From Paenibacillus peoriae KCTC 3763 (GTDB taxonomy: Bacteria; Bacillota; Bacilli; Paenibacillales; Paenibacillaceae), in NCBI RefSeq assembly GCF_000236805.1, contig NZ_AGFX01000041.1:1-64000 (forward strand): DNA of 64,000 nucleotides, in the 5' to 3' direction. The translations under genes and the position numbers were made by a program. Positions 17,538 through 25,740 of this stretch are shown piece after piece. Position 1 is the stretch's first letter. The number at the start of each line of letters is the position of its first letter. The notes under the pieces are model-generated. The model searched no databases, was not told where the DNA came from, and saw only the letters and a program-made list of their open reading frames with translations.

Positions 17538-19298
17538 ATGAAAGCCAAATCAACAAGTTCCCCACATACACAAAATCAAGTGCCATTACCTGTTCCGGTG
17601 CAATTTGATCGCAGCTGGCAGGACGAGCTGGACCAGCGCCTGCACAAGGGAGGCCCATGGGGAGATTGGAATCTGTATCAGCTGGCAATTGAGGCGGAAA
17701 GAGCCAAGCTGGTACCGAGCTTTGATGAACTTCAATGTTTGCAGCATTTGCAAGACCTCACTCCATTGCCCCATCAGCTGGATACGGCTCGAAAGGTACT
17801 GTTTCAAATGTCTGGACGCGCCATTCTTGCCGATGAAGTCGGCTTGGGCAAAACCATCGAAGCTGGAATGATCCTCAAGGAATATCTGGTTCGCGGGCTT
17901 GCTACTAAAGTGCTCATTCTTGTACCCGCTTCCTTAGTCCTGCAATGGGTGCGTGAGCTGAACAGCAAATTTGGCATTTCCGCTGTCGCCCAAAAAAAGA
18001 CATACTCCTGGTCATCCGAGGTCGTCGTGGCCTCTATGGATACCGCCAAGCGGGAGCCACACAGCAGCATCCTGCTGGATACTGATTATGATTTGCTCAT
18101 TATCGACGAAGCCCACAAGCTGAAAAATAAAAAGACATCCAACTACCAGTTCATTATGAAGCTGCGTAAAAAATATTGTTTGCTCCTGACAGCAACTCCC
18201 GTCCAAAATGACTTGTCAGAGCTGTTTAATCTCATTACATTGCTCAAGCCCGGTCAGTTGGGAAGGCAAGGCGATTTTTCAGCCAATTTTGTGGTGGATA
18301 AGCGTCTGCCCAAAAATGAGGATCAACTCAAAGATGAGCTATCCAAAGTCATGATCCGCAATCGCCGCGGAGAGGGCCCGGTTCAATTCACCAAACGAAA
18401 TGTTTCCAACATTCATTTGGAGCTTTCACCGGAGGAGCAGGCGCTATACGATGGAGTGACCTCTTTTGTCAAAGAGCAATATCAGGCGAATGGCGGAAAT
18501 TTAAGCAGTATGCTGTCTCTCGTCACCCTTCAACGGGAAGTATGCAGCAGCCGGGATGCCGTATTCGTCACGCTCGTTAATTTATCCAAAAAGATGGCAC
18601 CGGACTCTCCTCTACGCGATCGCGTCTGGGATTTGGTCGCACACATTAAAGCGATCAAGGCCAATTCCAAAGCCGAAAAAGCGCTCGAACTCATCCGTCA
18701 GATGAACGAAAAAGTGATCATTTTTACCGAATACCGGGCTACACAGGAATATTTGCTGAATTATTTCCGTGACCGTGGGCTGTCTGCCGTTCCTTACCGA
18801 GGCGGCATGAACCGGGGACGCAAGGATTGGATGATGGATCTGTTCCGCGGACGCATTCAGGTCATGATCGCTACCGAAGCGGGCGGTGAAGGCATTAACC
18901 TGCAATTTTGCCACCATATGATTAACTTCGATTTACCATGGAACCCCATGCGGGTGGAGCAGCGGATCGGACGGGTGCATCGGCTTGGACAGCAGCATGA
19001 TGTTCATATTTTCAACTTGTCCACAACTGGAACGATTGAGGAGCATATTCTTCATCTCCTGCATGAAAAGATTAATATGTTCGAAATGGTCATTGGCGGA
19101 CTGGACGTCATTCTTGAGAAATTCGAGAAAAAAGAATCGATTGAAAAAAGTCTGCACAAAATCATGCTTGAATCCAGCAGCGATGATGAAATTCGTCGCA
19201 AGATGCAGGAGCTGGGTCACTCGCTGGACTCCATCAAAATGGAAATGAAGCAGGTTCCTGCGACCAAAGCTCGGCGCAGCGTGAAAGGAGGTCGCTAA
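17538..19298 (+). CDS. yqhH: SNF2-family DNA/RNA translocase (YqhH)
   Basis: A 586-residue superfamily 2 ATPase. The motifs appear in order: Walker A 'DEVGLGKTIEAG' near residue 100, 'LLIIDEAHKLKN' (DEAH), motif III 'LLTATPVQND', motif V 'ATEAGGEGINLQ' and motif VI 'QRIGRVHRLGQ'. The layout matches B. subtilis YqhH, a RapA/HepA-like protein without extra domains. It is followed after one base by the YqhG gene, the same pairing as in Bacillus. The ATG at 17538 follows GGGAGGG. RapA-type proteins recycle RNA polymerase, but the cellular role of YqhH is not established. Confidence 0.92.
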   Translation: MKAKSTSSPHTQNQVPLPVPVQFDRSWQDELDQRLHKGGPWGDWNLYQLAIEAERAKLVPSFDELQCLQHLQDLTPLPHQLDTARKVLFQMSGRAILADEVGLGKTIEAGMILKEYLVRGLATKVLILVPASLVLQWVRELNSKFGISAVAQKKTYSWSSEVVVASMDTAKREPHSSILLDTDYDLLIIDEAHKLKNKKTSNYQFIMKLRKKYCLLLTATPVQNDLSELFNLITLLKPGQLGRQGDFSANFVVDKRLPKNEDQLKDELSKVMIRNRRGEGPVQFTKRNVSNIHLELSPEEQALYDGVTSFVKEQYQANGGNLSSMLSLVTLQREVCSSRDAVFVTLVNLSKKMAPDSPLRDRVWDLVAHIKAIKANSKAEKALELIRQMNEKVIIFTEYRATQEYLLNYFRDRGLSAVPYRGGMNRGRKDWMMDLFRGRIQVMIATEAGGEGINLQFCHHMINFDLPWNPMRVEQRIGRVHRLGQQHDVHIFNLSTTGTIEEHILHLLHEKINMFEMVIGGLDVILEKFEKKESIEKSLHKIMLESSSDDEIRRKMQELGHSLDSIKMEMKQVPATKARRSVKGGR

Positions 19299-19299
19299 G

Positions 19300-20262
19300 G
19301 TGAGCATGAGTTCGCAGCAAGTTCAGCGTTTTGTCCTAACGTATCTGGAAGCTACCGGATGCAGCGTCATCGAGAGATCGCCCAATCATGTAACCGTCAA
19401 GCTTTCTATCGAAGCGGATAAAGCCTTAACCAACCGACCCTACTATTGGGGGTACGTAGAGCGTACCGGCGTTCCAGCACAGACGATGTCCTTCACGTTC
19501 ATCTTTGATGGAGAAGCCTACCGGACGGAACAGGAACGCTTGTCCAATCAGGCACCGCCAGCTCCAGCAGCAGGCAATCCCGCTCAGGATCAGGTAATGG
19601 GCCGCTACTTTGGCCATGTTCCGACGTTGCCGCAGCTCGGGCCTGGACGTATTTTGCAAGAGGAGCTTCATTATGGAAGCCGTCGTTTGCATCAAATTTT
19701 TGAAGCGGCACGGGACGGGGGAGAATATGTTTATTTGTTTGAGCAGCCTGATGCCCGTCAGCTGACTGCCCGTTCTCCCGTAGTCTACGAAGCCTGGCTC
19801 GGCGTCTGCTATAAGGTTGAATTTGCCTGTGATTTGAAGCGAGAGGAACTTCATTGGCTAGGCATTTCACTCAAGAGCGGCACCATCATGTCCGACTTTG
19901 GCGATATGCTCGAAGCCCGTCAACTAAGCCCGTTGTTGGCAGGCAATATGCATGTGCAGCCTGCCAAGCTAACTGTCCCCGAGGCTTCCAACTCACTTGA
20001 AAGCTACCTCACCGATCAGCTCCGGCAGCAGGATTATAGCTGGGCAGAGCAAGCAAAGGAACGATTGCGGGAGGAATTGGAAGTCATTGACCACTACTAC
20101 GAAGATCTGACCAAGGAGCATAAAGATCAAGATAAAGAAGAAGTGGACAAAAAAGAAGCCATCATGGAGCAGCATCAAGCCCGTCGTAAAGAAATGGTAT
20201 GGCAATATGAACCCAAGGTACTCGTATCCGCCATTAATTGCGGCATATTTCACCTGCGGTAA
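19300..20262 (+). CDS. yqhG: YqhG family protein
   Basis: A 320-residue protein of the YqhG family, paired with the SNF2 ATPase in Bacillus and relatives. It opens 'VQRFVLTYLEATGC' and has the family-type middle 'MGRYFGHVPTLPQLGPGRIL' and a charged helical segment near residue 265. No catalytic motif is visible. A GTG start sits eight bases after AAAGGAGG, one base after the yqhH stop, so the two are translationally coupled and probably work together. Confidence 0.88.
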   Translation: MSMSSQQVQRFVLTYLEATGCSVIERSPNHVTVKLSIEADKALTNRPYYWGYVERTGVPAQTMSFTFIFDGEAYRTEQERLSNQAPPAPAAGNPAQDQVMGRYFGHVPTLPQLGPGRILQEELHYGSRRLHQIFEAARDGGEYVYLFEQPDARQLTARSPVVYEAWLGVCYKVEFACDLKREELHWLGISLKSGTIMSDFGDMLEARQLSPLLAGNMHVQPAKLTVPEASNSLESYLTDQLRQQDYSWAEQAKERLREELEVIDHYYEDLTKEHKDQDKEEVDKKEAIMEQHQARRKEMVWQYEPKVLVSAINCGIFHLR

Positions 20263-20521
20263 CCGATATCTCTCGTTCCTTCGCAGGCTGGTTGCAGAAG
20301 TATCGTCAGCTTGTAACATCGTGCTTCAGACTGGAACGGTTTCCGCTATGAGAACGACAAGCTTTGCTGAGCCTGCCCCTATTTATCGACAGCAAAAAGC
20401 GAACACGGTCAGAAGCTTTGCGCCGACAAGGTGCAGCAGTCTTTTCACCGGACAAGCTGTATGCTAGATAAAAAAGAATGCCTCCGCCAGCCAAGCAGGC
20501 CGGCAGAAAGGTGGATTTCAT

Positions 20522-21610
20522 TTGAAGAAAAATAATTCCGGGCACTATAGCGTGGGCATGATCGCAGTTGTTCTAATCGGCCTGTCCGCAATCTGTCCGT
20601 TCGCTTCTATCCATGCGGCTCCCTCAGCCACTGAGAGCAACCATGTAAGCTCAGACATCTTTTACCAGGCAAGCTCTGGCGTTTCCCCAGCGGAATCTAC
20701 AAGTCCGGTCCAGAAGCGGACTGGAACAGGGTCAATCAGCCCTTCCCTTCCCTCGGGTGACGCTTCTGCTGGTTCCCCTGCTCAAGAGCAAGGTGTGCCT
20801 TCGGACGTAAAACGGACTGCGGACGACACGATACAATCCCTATCGTCGCAGCCTTCTTTTGCGCAGTGGAAAGATGCCGAGCTTAGCTACCATCCACTCG
20901 GACCTGGAACCCGCAGTTGGCTTGTTCAAGTGAACCGTGCGGGAGAATCCATTGGCTACCTGATTATCGGAACAGACACAAATGGCGCTTATCAACTTAA
21001 CGAATACGGGAACGGTCCAGGCGGGCCATACAGTATGGATGTGCTTCGCCAATCCCTTAAGTCTCTCGCAGAGACCGAATTTTCATCTAGCGACAAGCTG
21101 CAAATCACGCCTATGTATGAGGAACCTCTATTAGCCTACTGGCTGGTACGTTCCTCTATAGGCAGCGAATTATGTATTGATGCCGTAACCGGTGATCCGT
21201 TGCCGGTAGAAGTAGCCGATGGGAGCTGGAAACATAAGCTCCCCAATCACACCCCCCCTTCAACTGTCAACTTTTTGCAAACACAGGCACAAGCTGTTGT
21301 TTTCTCGGCTGATCCTTTTAACCCCTATGACGATCTTGGCTGGCTTCAATCCAAGCAAAAGCTTTCCATCCATAACGCAGACCAATGGATAGACACGCTA
21401 CGTACATCACCACGTATTATATTTTCTGCTACAGGCATCAACTTTGCTTTTGGCGGTCCCTTATCCATTAACGGGTATCAATCCTGGATATCCCCAGATG
21501 ATCCGTCACGTCCAATTTTATATGCGCTAACCCAGCACAATGACCTCTCCCGTTTTGTACCACTAAAGCAGTTGCTGTCAGCCGGCGAATTTTATCGTTT
21601 GGACTCTTAG
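20522..21610 (+). CDS. secreted protein of unknown function
   Basis: A 362-residue exported protein. The TTG start follows AAAGGTGG by seven bases. An N-terminal signal (basic KKNN, hydrophobic core, AHAAP-like cleavage region around 'SIHAAPS') leads to a Ser/Pro/Thr-rich, low-complexity stretch to about residue 115, then a folded-looking C-terminal part ('WLVQVNRAGESIGYLIIGTD', 'DPFNPYDDLGWLQSKQ'). I recognise no family. It lies downstream of yqhG, but the 260-base gap suggests its own promoter. It may be a cell-surface or spore-related protein of Paenibacillus. Confidence 0.75.
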   Translation: MKKNNSGHYSVGMIAVVLIGLSAICPFASIHAAPSATESNHVSSDIFYQASSGVSPAESTSPVQKRTGTGSISPSLPSGDASAGSPAQEQGVPSDVKRTADDTIQSLSSQPSFAQWKDAELSYHPLGPGTRSWLVQVNRAGESIGYLIIGTDTNGAYQLNEYGNGPGGPYSMDVLRQSLKSLAETEFSSSDKLQITPMYEEPLLAYWLVRSSIGSELCIDAVTGDPLPVEVADGSWKHKLPNHTPPSTVNFLQTQAQAVVFSADPFNPYDDLGWLQSKQKLSIHNADQWIDTLRTSPRIIFSATGINFAFGGPLSINGYQSWISPDDPSRPILYALTQHNDLSRFVPLKQLLSAGEFYRLDS

Positions 21611-21653
21611 CTATTACGATGACGAACTCATCCGAAATAATCTCTGCAACATA

Positions 21654-21701
21654 AAAAGAGACCTCAAACGGCATACCCTATGCCCATTGTGGTCTCTTTC
21701 G
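21654..21701. terminator. bidirectional terminator
   Basis: AAAGAGACC and GGTCTCTTT form a stem with A and T flanks between the convergent ends of the secreted-protein gene and yqzE. Confidence 0.75.
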
Positions 21702-21706
21702 CAGGT

Positions 21707-21898
21707 TCAATGTCGCTCCCTTCGTCTTCTGCGTGCGGATTTTATCCACATTTTAAAAGCGAGCGGCAGCATGCCAAACCATTTGTTCATCCACGGCTCT
21801 TTGGCCCGTTTTTGGCTGCGTCGCACATCACGCGGCGTTTCGATATACCGAACAATCCGCTCCGTAATATAGGTAACCAACTCGTCACTCTTCGCCAT
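21707..21898 (-). CDS. yqzE: YqzE family protein
   Basis: A 63-residue basic protein of the YqzE family. The pattern 'DELVTYITERIVRYIETP' followed by a basic stretch and 'KWFGMLPLAFKMWI' matches B. subtilis YqzE, whose gene lies between the comG operon and yqhH/yqhG. The C-terminal hydrophobic patch suggests membrane association. The ATG at 21898 lies nine bases after AAGGGGG. No comG genes are present here, so only part of the Bacillus neighbourhood is kept. Confidence 0.8.
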   Translation of the reverse strand: MAKSDELVTYITERIVRYIETPRDVRRSQKRAKEPWMNKWFGMLPLAFKMWIKSARRRRRERH

Positions 21899-22113
21899 CC
21901 TCCACAACCCCCTTCAATCTGCTCCTTTACATTTCCATTCGAGCTACTTGGAAATATCAGATTACGCGTTAGGTGCAGATAAACCTAGCTTGCTCATTTT
22001 TCAAAAAGTCTAATCCCTACGGAAATTAGCGATGCATGGTTTCCCTTTAAATGGAACATACTATCTTCAGCATCATCTGTACCCGAAAGCTAATGATTTA
22101 TTTGGAGGCAGCT

Positions 22114-22146
22114 ATGCTGCAATCAATCCATCTACTGGAGGAATAG
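22114..22146 (+). CDS. 10-codon upstream ORF before the amidase gene
   Basis: An ATG five bases after TTTGGAGG opens MLQSIHLLEE, ending TAG at 22144-22146. Its last codons contain the CTGGAGGAA that serves as the ribosome site of the amidase gene starting at 22150. The arrangement suggests translational coupling, or a leader peptide. It may also be chance. Confidence 0.35.
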   Translation: MLQSIHLLEE

Positions 22147-22149
22147 AAC

Positions 22150-22911
22150 GTGCAAAATAAAAAATTGAACAAGATATGGCTGACAGGACTTGGGGTAAGT
22201 CTATGCATCCTTTGCAGTTCTGTATTTGCGCCCTTTGTGGATGCAGCTTCTCAGCCCGGTGAAAAAAGCACTGAACTGAACAAAAAAACAGATGGTCAAT
22301 CCAGCGAAAATTCACCCTATCATGCGTTTGCCAAGCCTGTTATCCTGATTGATGTCGGCCATGGCGGTGTGGATGGCGGAACAAGTCACAAAAAACTTTT
22401 GGAAAAAGACATCAACCTTGCCATCGGTCAAAAACTATACCTGATTTTGCGCTCGCAGGGCTATCCTGCTGTCCTGAATCGGGATAAGGATTACGCACTA
22501 AGTGACGATAACCGCTGGCTTCCATCCAAATCGAGACATCAAAAAGACCTTGCCCAGCGCAAAAGCCTCACCGAGCAGTTGCCTACCTCCTTGGTTGTAA
22601 GCCTCCATGTTAATTGGAACAAGCGCTCCGAAAAACGGGGACCGATTGTGTTATATCAGGATGAAGGCGGCAGTTATCTGTTAGCTGAGCGAATTCAGCA
22701 TTCATTAAACCGCTTATTCTGCATGAACAGGGAAACCATTTACGGAAAACCCTTTTATCTTCTGAATAAAATCCAGCATCCCGCAGTAATTGTGGAGACG
22801 GGATTTATCAGTAATGCACAAGACAGAGCCATGCTTTCAGCGGATCGCGGACAGAAAAACATTGCTGAGGCTATAGCCGAAGGCGTTATTGCACATCTGA
22901 CGGTATGGTAG
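22150..22911 (+). CDS. N-acetylmuramoyl-L-alanine amidase (Amidase_3, CwlD-like)
   Basis: A 253-residue exported peptidoglycan hydrolase that cuts the bond between muramic acid and the stem peptide. An N-terminal signal ends near 'PFVDAAS'. The zinc-binding pattern of Amidase_3 is clear: 'LIDVGHGGVDGG' (first His), 'Lysine-rich ... EKDINLAIG' (Glu), 'SLHVNWN' (second His) and 'AVIVETGFISN' (catalytic Glu). There are no cell-wall-binding repeats, as in CwlD. A GTG start follows GGAGG. CwlD acts in spore-cortex muramic-lactam formation; that role is possible here. Its end overlaps the convergent deacetylase gene by 26 bases. Confidence 0.9.
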   Translation: MQNKKLNKIWLTGLGVSLCILCSSVFAPFVDAASQPGEKSTELNKKTDGQSSENSPYHAFAKPVILIDVGHGGVDGGTSHKKLLEKDINLAIGQKLYLILRSQGYPAVLNRDKDYALSDDNRWLPSKSRHQKDLAQRKSLTEQLPTSLVVSLHVNWNKRSEKRGPIVLYQDEGGSYLLAERIQHSLNRLFCMNRETIYGKPFYLLNKIQHPAVIVETGFISNAQDRAMLSADRGQKNIAEAIAEGVIAHLTVW

Positions 22912-23839
22912 TGTTGGCCGCTGGATTCCCCTTCCATCCCCATACAGAACGCACCAGATCGCTAATGCCCACAAACTTGGCATGATCTTTTAGCGTAGGA
23001 ACCGAGGATTGAAGGGCCGAGGACGTATACCTACCAGCTACACCAACATGTCCAATCGTTACGCAGGTGTCATGCTTGTCCAGCCATTCCATTACCTTTG
23101 TAATTTGCCGATTCACATGGGTAAGCGTATGAGTATCGTCCAGAAAAATATCATTGCGCACGGGTGGCATTCCCTTTTCAGCGGCAAGTTCAGGTACCAC
23201 AGACCAATAATTGGTACGGCTATCGACAAAAAATAGCCCATGCTCCTTGCAAACATCAAGAACAATGGACATAATACGCTTGTCTGAGGTGACTTTGGAA
23301 CCCATGTGGTTATTCATCCCTATCGCATAAGGGACATCCTTAATGGCTGCTGTCACCTTGGCGCGTACTTCGTCATCCGTCATATTGGCCCTGATCGCTC
23401 CCGGTCCAAGCCATTCCGGCTTTCCCTGCTTGGGCTCCATGGGAAGATGAACGATGACATCGTGACCGCGCTTATGTGCTTCGATGGCATCCTGTTGGGT
23501 TGTAGGCAGAAAGGGCATCACAGCCACTGTGATTTTAACGGGTAATTGTAAAATCTGCTCTGTCCCTTTCATGTTGTTCCCCATGTCATCGATAATGATG
23601 GCAACCATTTTTTTCTCCCGTTCCTGCTTGTCTGTTGCTTTTGCAATATCAGTTCCCATGCTCCAAGCAGTCCCGCACACCATGAACATCAAACAGACCG
23701 AAATACAAAACACAGCGGTTCTTCGTATTTTAGAGCTTGGGTGACAAACATGCGCATACGTTCGCTGGTTTCGATCACGAAATGCCTGTATCGCTTTTTT
23801 AATGATATTTCTCGTGCTCAGCTTCCGTCGTTTACTCAT
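22886..23839 (-). CDS. divergent polysaccharide deacetylase family protein (YibQ type)
   Basis: A 317-residue exported protein. One transmembrane or signal segment (about residues 37-58) follows a basic N-terminus. The rest is the YibQ/'divergent polysaccharide deacetylase' fold: 'KMVAIIIDDMGNN', 'VAVMPFLPTTQQDA', 'VIVHLPMEP', 'IGMNNHMGSKVTSD' and 'FFVDSRTN'. These keep the Asp and His positions of the NodB-type metal site. The ATG lies ten bases after GGAGG. It may act on the cell wall or an exopolysaccharide; the substrate is unknown. It is convergent with the amidase gene. Confidence 0.88.
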   Translation of the reverse strand: MSKRRKLSTRNIIKKAIQAFRDRNQRTYAHVCHPSSKIRRTAVFCISVCLMFMVCGTAWSMGTDIAKATDKQEREKKMVAIIIDDMGNNMKGTEQILQLPVKITVAVMPFLPTTQQDAIEAHKRGHDVIVHLPMEPKQGKPEWLGPGAIRANMTDDEVRAKVTAAIKDVPYAIGMNNHMGSKVTSDKRIMSIVLDVCKEHGLFFVDSRTNYWSVVPELAAEKGMPPVRNDIFLDDTHTLTHVNRQITKVMEWLDKHDTCVTIGHVGVAGRYTSSALQSSVPTLKDHAKFVGISDLVRSVWGWKGNPAANTTIPSDVQ

Positions 23840-23963
23840 TGCGGGTCAGCCTCCTTCTCTGTCCCTTCATTGTGTGAGTAACCTCGTCTAATTATGTATA
23901 AGGCAGATCAAAGAATCCATCCCGACCTGCCTCGACATCGTAAAAGCGTATATTTAAAATCGT

Positions 23964-24476
23964 TTACCAGTTCTTGTTGATAAATTCATCACGACCTGAT
24001 TGGGCGCGATCTTCCTTATAGTGCTTTACATTTTTCTTATGGTAACCCTGATGATACTCCTCGGCCGGATAAAATACCGAAGCCGGAAGAATTTCGGTTA
24101 CGATTGGCTTATCAAAACGTCCACTTTGTGCCAGTTGTTGCTTTGACTGTTGCGCAAGCTTCCGTTGCTGCTCTGTATGATAAAAAATAGCAGGTTTATA
24201 CTGTGTACCCCGATCCTGAAATTGACCTTCCCCATCCGTAGGATCTGTTTGCGGCCAATACAATTCCAGCAGCTTTTCATACGGGAACAGCTCAGGATCA
24301 AACGTAATCTGCACCACTTCGTAGTGACCTGTAGTTCCTGTTTTAACCTGTTCATAGGTCGGATCGGGAATTGTTCCTCCAGTATAGCCTGAGACAATGC
24401 CATGAATGCCAGGCAGCTCCTCAAACGGAGTCACCATGCACCAAAAGCATCCACCTGCAAAAGTAGCTTTTTCCAT
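23964..24476 (-). CDS. msrA: peptide-methionine (S)-S-oxide reductase MsrA
   Basis: A 170-residue cytoplasmic enzyme that reduces the S form of methionine sulfoxide in proteins, using thioredoxin. The catalytic Cys is in 'GGCFWCMV' at residues 9-14. 'GYTGGTIPDPTYEQV', 'GHYEVVQITFDP' and 'FYPAEEYHQGYHKKN' complete the signature. No MsrB domain is fused. The gene stands alone. Confidence 0.96.
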   Translation of the reverse strand: MEKATFAGGCFWCMVTPFEELPGIHGIVSGYTGGTIPDPTYEQVKTGTTGHYEVVQITFDPELFPYEKLLELYWPQTDPTDGEGQFQDRGTQYKPAIFYHTEQQRKLAQQSKQQLAQSGRFDKPIVTEILPASVFYPAEEYHQGYHKKNVKHYKEDRAQSGRDEFINKNW

Positions 24477-24592
24477 CTTCTTTCCAACCTTTCCATTGCT
24501 TTATCTGATTTTCGTCTATAATTGCGTAGAATGCTGCTTATCATAACTAATAATATACAATTATTTTTTCTCAATTAGCTACTCATCAAGAA

Positions 24593-25675
24593 TTATTCAT
24601 AAAACGGCAATTCGATCAGATCCTTTTTCGGAGATCCTGTCAACACCTGGCTCTTCTCTATTCCGACCAAAACATCATCCTCAATCCGAACTCCCCCAAG
24701 GCCTGGTAAGTATAAGCCCGGTTCAACCGTCATAATCATATTCTTCACAAATTCGTCATCGGACCGATAACTGATATAAGGCGCTTCATGGTTATCCAGT
24801 CCAATGCTGTGGCCAGCACCATGATTAAATCGGTCATTCATATTTTCCCTTACAAATGGACTACGGATAATTGAATCCAACTCTTTGCTTGTCATCCCGT
24901 GACAAATAGCGTTCACACCCGCCAGCTCCGCCTCCAAAACCAAATCATAAATTTCACTCAGGCGTGAATCAGGCTTGCCAACCGCGATCGTTCTGGTCAT
25001 GTCTGAAGAATATCCCTGGAAGGTGGCACCAAAATCCAGGGTCACCATATCTCCCAGTTCGATGATTTTCTCGCTGGCTACTCCGTGAGGATAAGCAGAC
25101 CGGATGCCCGATACAACGATGGTTTCGAAGGGGGTTCTCTCGGACCCGATACGCTTCATGAAATGTTCCATTTCCGTTGCCACCTGCTTCTCGGAAATTC
25201 CCGGGCGTATAAAATTTAAAATATGCATAAACGTCCGATCAACTATTTTTACGGCCTCAATCGTTTTGCAGATTTCATCATCGTCTTTAACCGCTCTGAA
25301 TTCCTCTACCCAACCATCCGCTATTCTGGTCTTGATTTGGACCAACGATTTGAAAAGTTCTCCGTCGCTGTAGCTTAAAGAGAATCCTTCAAATCCAATC
25401 TCTTGAATATGATGCGTACGGATGATTTCTGCTGCTTCGGCCATCAAAGATTGATTCCAGCATACCATCTGAATCAGATCACTTAACTCTTCGCGGGCCT
25501 GCTCCACATAGCGGCTGTCAGTAATGAAAAAAACAGCACCTTCAGTAAGGAGCAAAGATGAATCCTCCCCTGTAAACCCGCACAGATAACGGACATTCTT
25601 CGGATTGCTTACGTACATGGCCGGCAGCTTTTCCTGCGCCATTTTCTTCAATAAACGTTCGATTCGCTTCATCAT
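24593..25675 (-). CDS. M24 family Xaa-Pro peptidase
   Basis: A 360-residue cytoplasmic metallopeptidase that removes residues next to proline. The N-terminal creatinase-like domain (to about 130) precedes the pita-bread domain. The five metal ligands are visible: two Asp in 'LDFGATFQGYSSDMTR', His in 'NHGAGHSIGLDNHE', Glu in 'TVEPGLYL', Glu in 'VRIEDDV'. The ATG at 25675 lies six bases after GGAGG. The gene follows the GH127 gene by 65 bases in the same direction and may share its transcript. It resembles B. subtilis YqhT. Confidence 0.9.
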   Translation of the reverse strand: MMKRIERLLKKMAQEKLPAMYVSNPKNVRYLCGFTGEDSSLLLTEGAVFFITDSRYVEQAREELSDLIQMVCWNQSLMAEAAEIIRTHHIQEIGFEGFSLSYSDGELFKSLVQIKTRIADGWVEEFRAVKDDDEICKTIEAVKIVDRTFMHILNFIRPGISEKQVATEMEHFMKRIGSERTPFETIVVSGIRSAYPHGVASEKIIELGDMVTLDFGATFQGYSSDMTRTIAVGKPDSRLSEIYDLVLEAELAGVNAICHGMTSKELDSIIRSPFVRENMNDRFNHGAGHSIGLDNHEAPYISYRSDDEFVKNMIMTVEPGLYLPGLGGVRIEDDVLVGIEKSQVLTGSPKKDLIELPFYE

Positions 25676-25740
25676 CCCTAGCCTCCGTTATCATTACGAA
25701 GAAAGGAGAGATTTATTAATTTCTCCCCCTTCTGGTCTAA

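Noticed and set aside
20263-20521. Possible gene between yqhG and the secreted protein
   Set aside because: One plus frame reads in a protein-like way but is broken by a TGA and has no start with a ribosome site.
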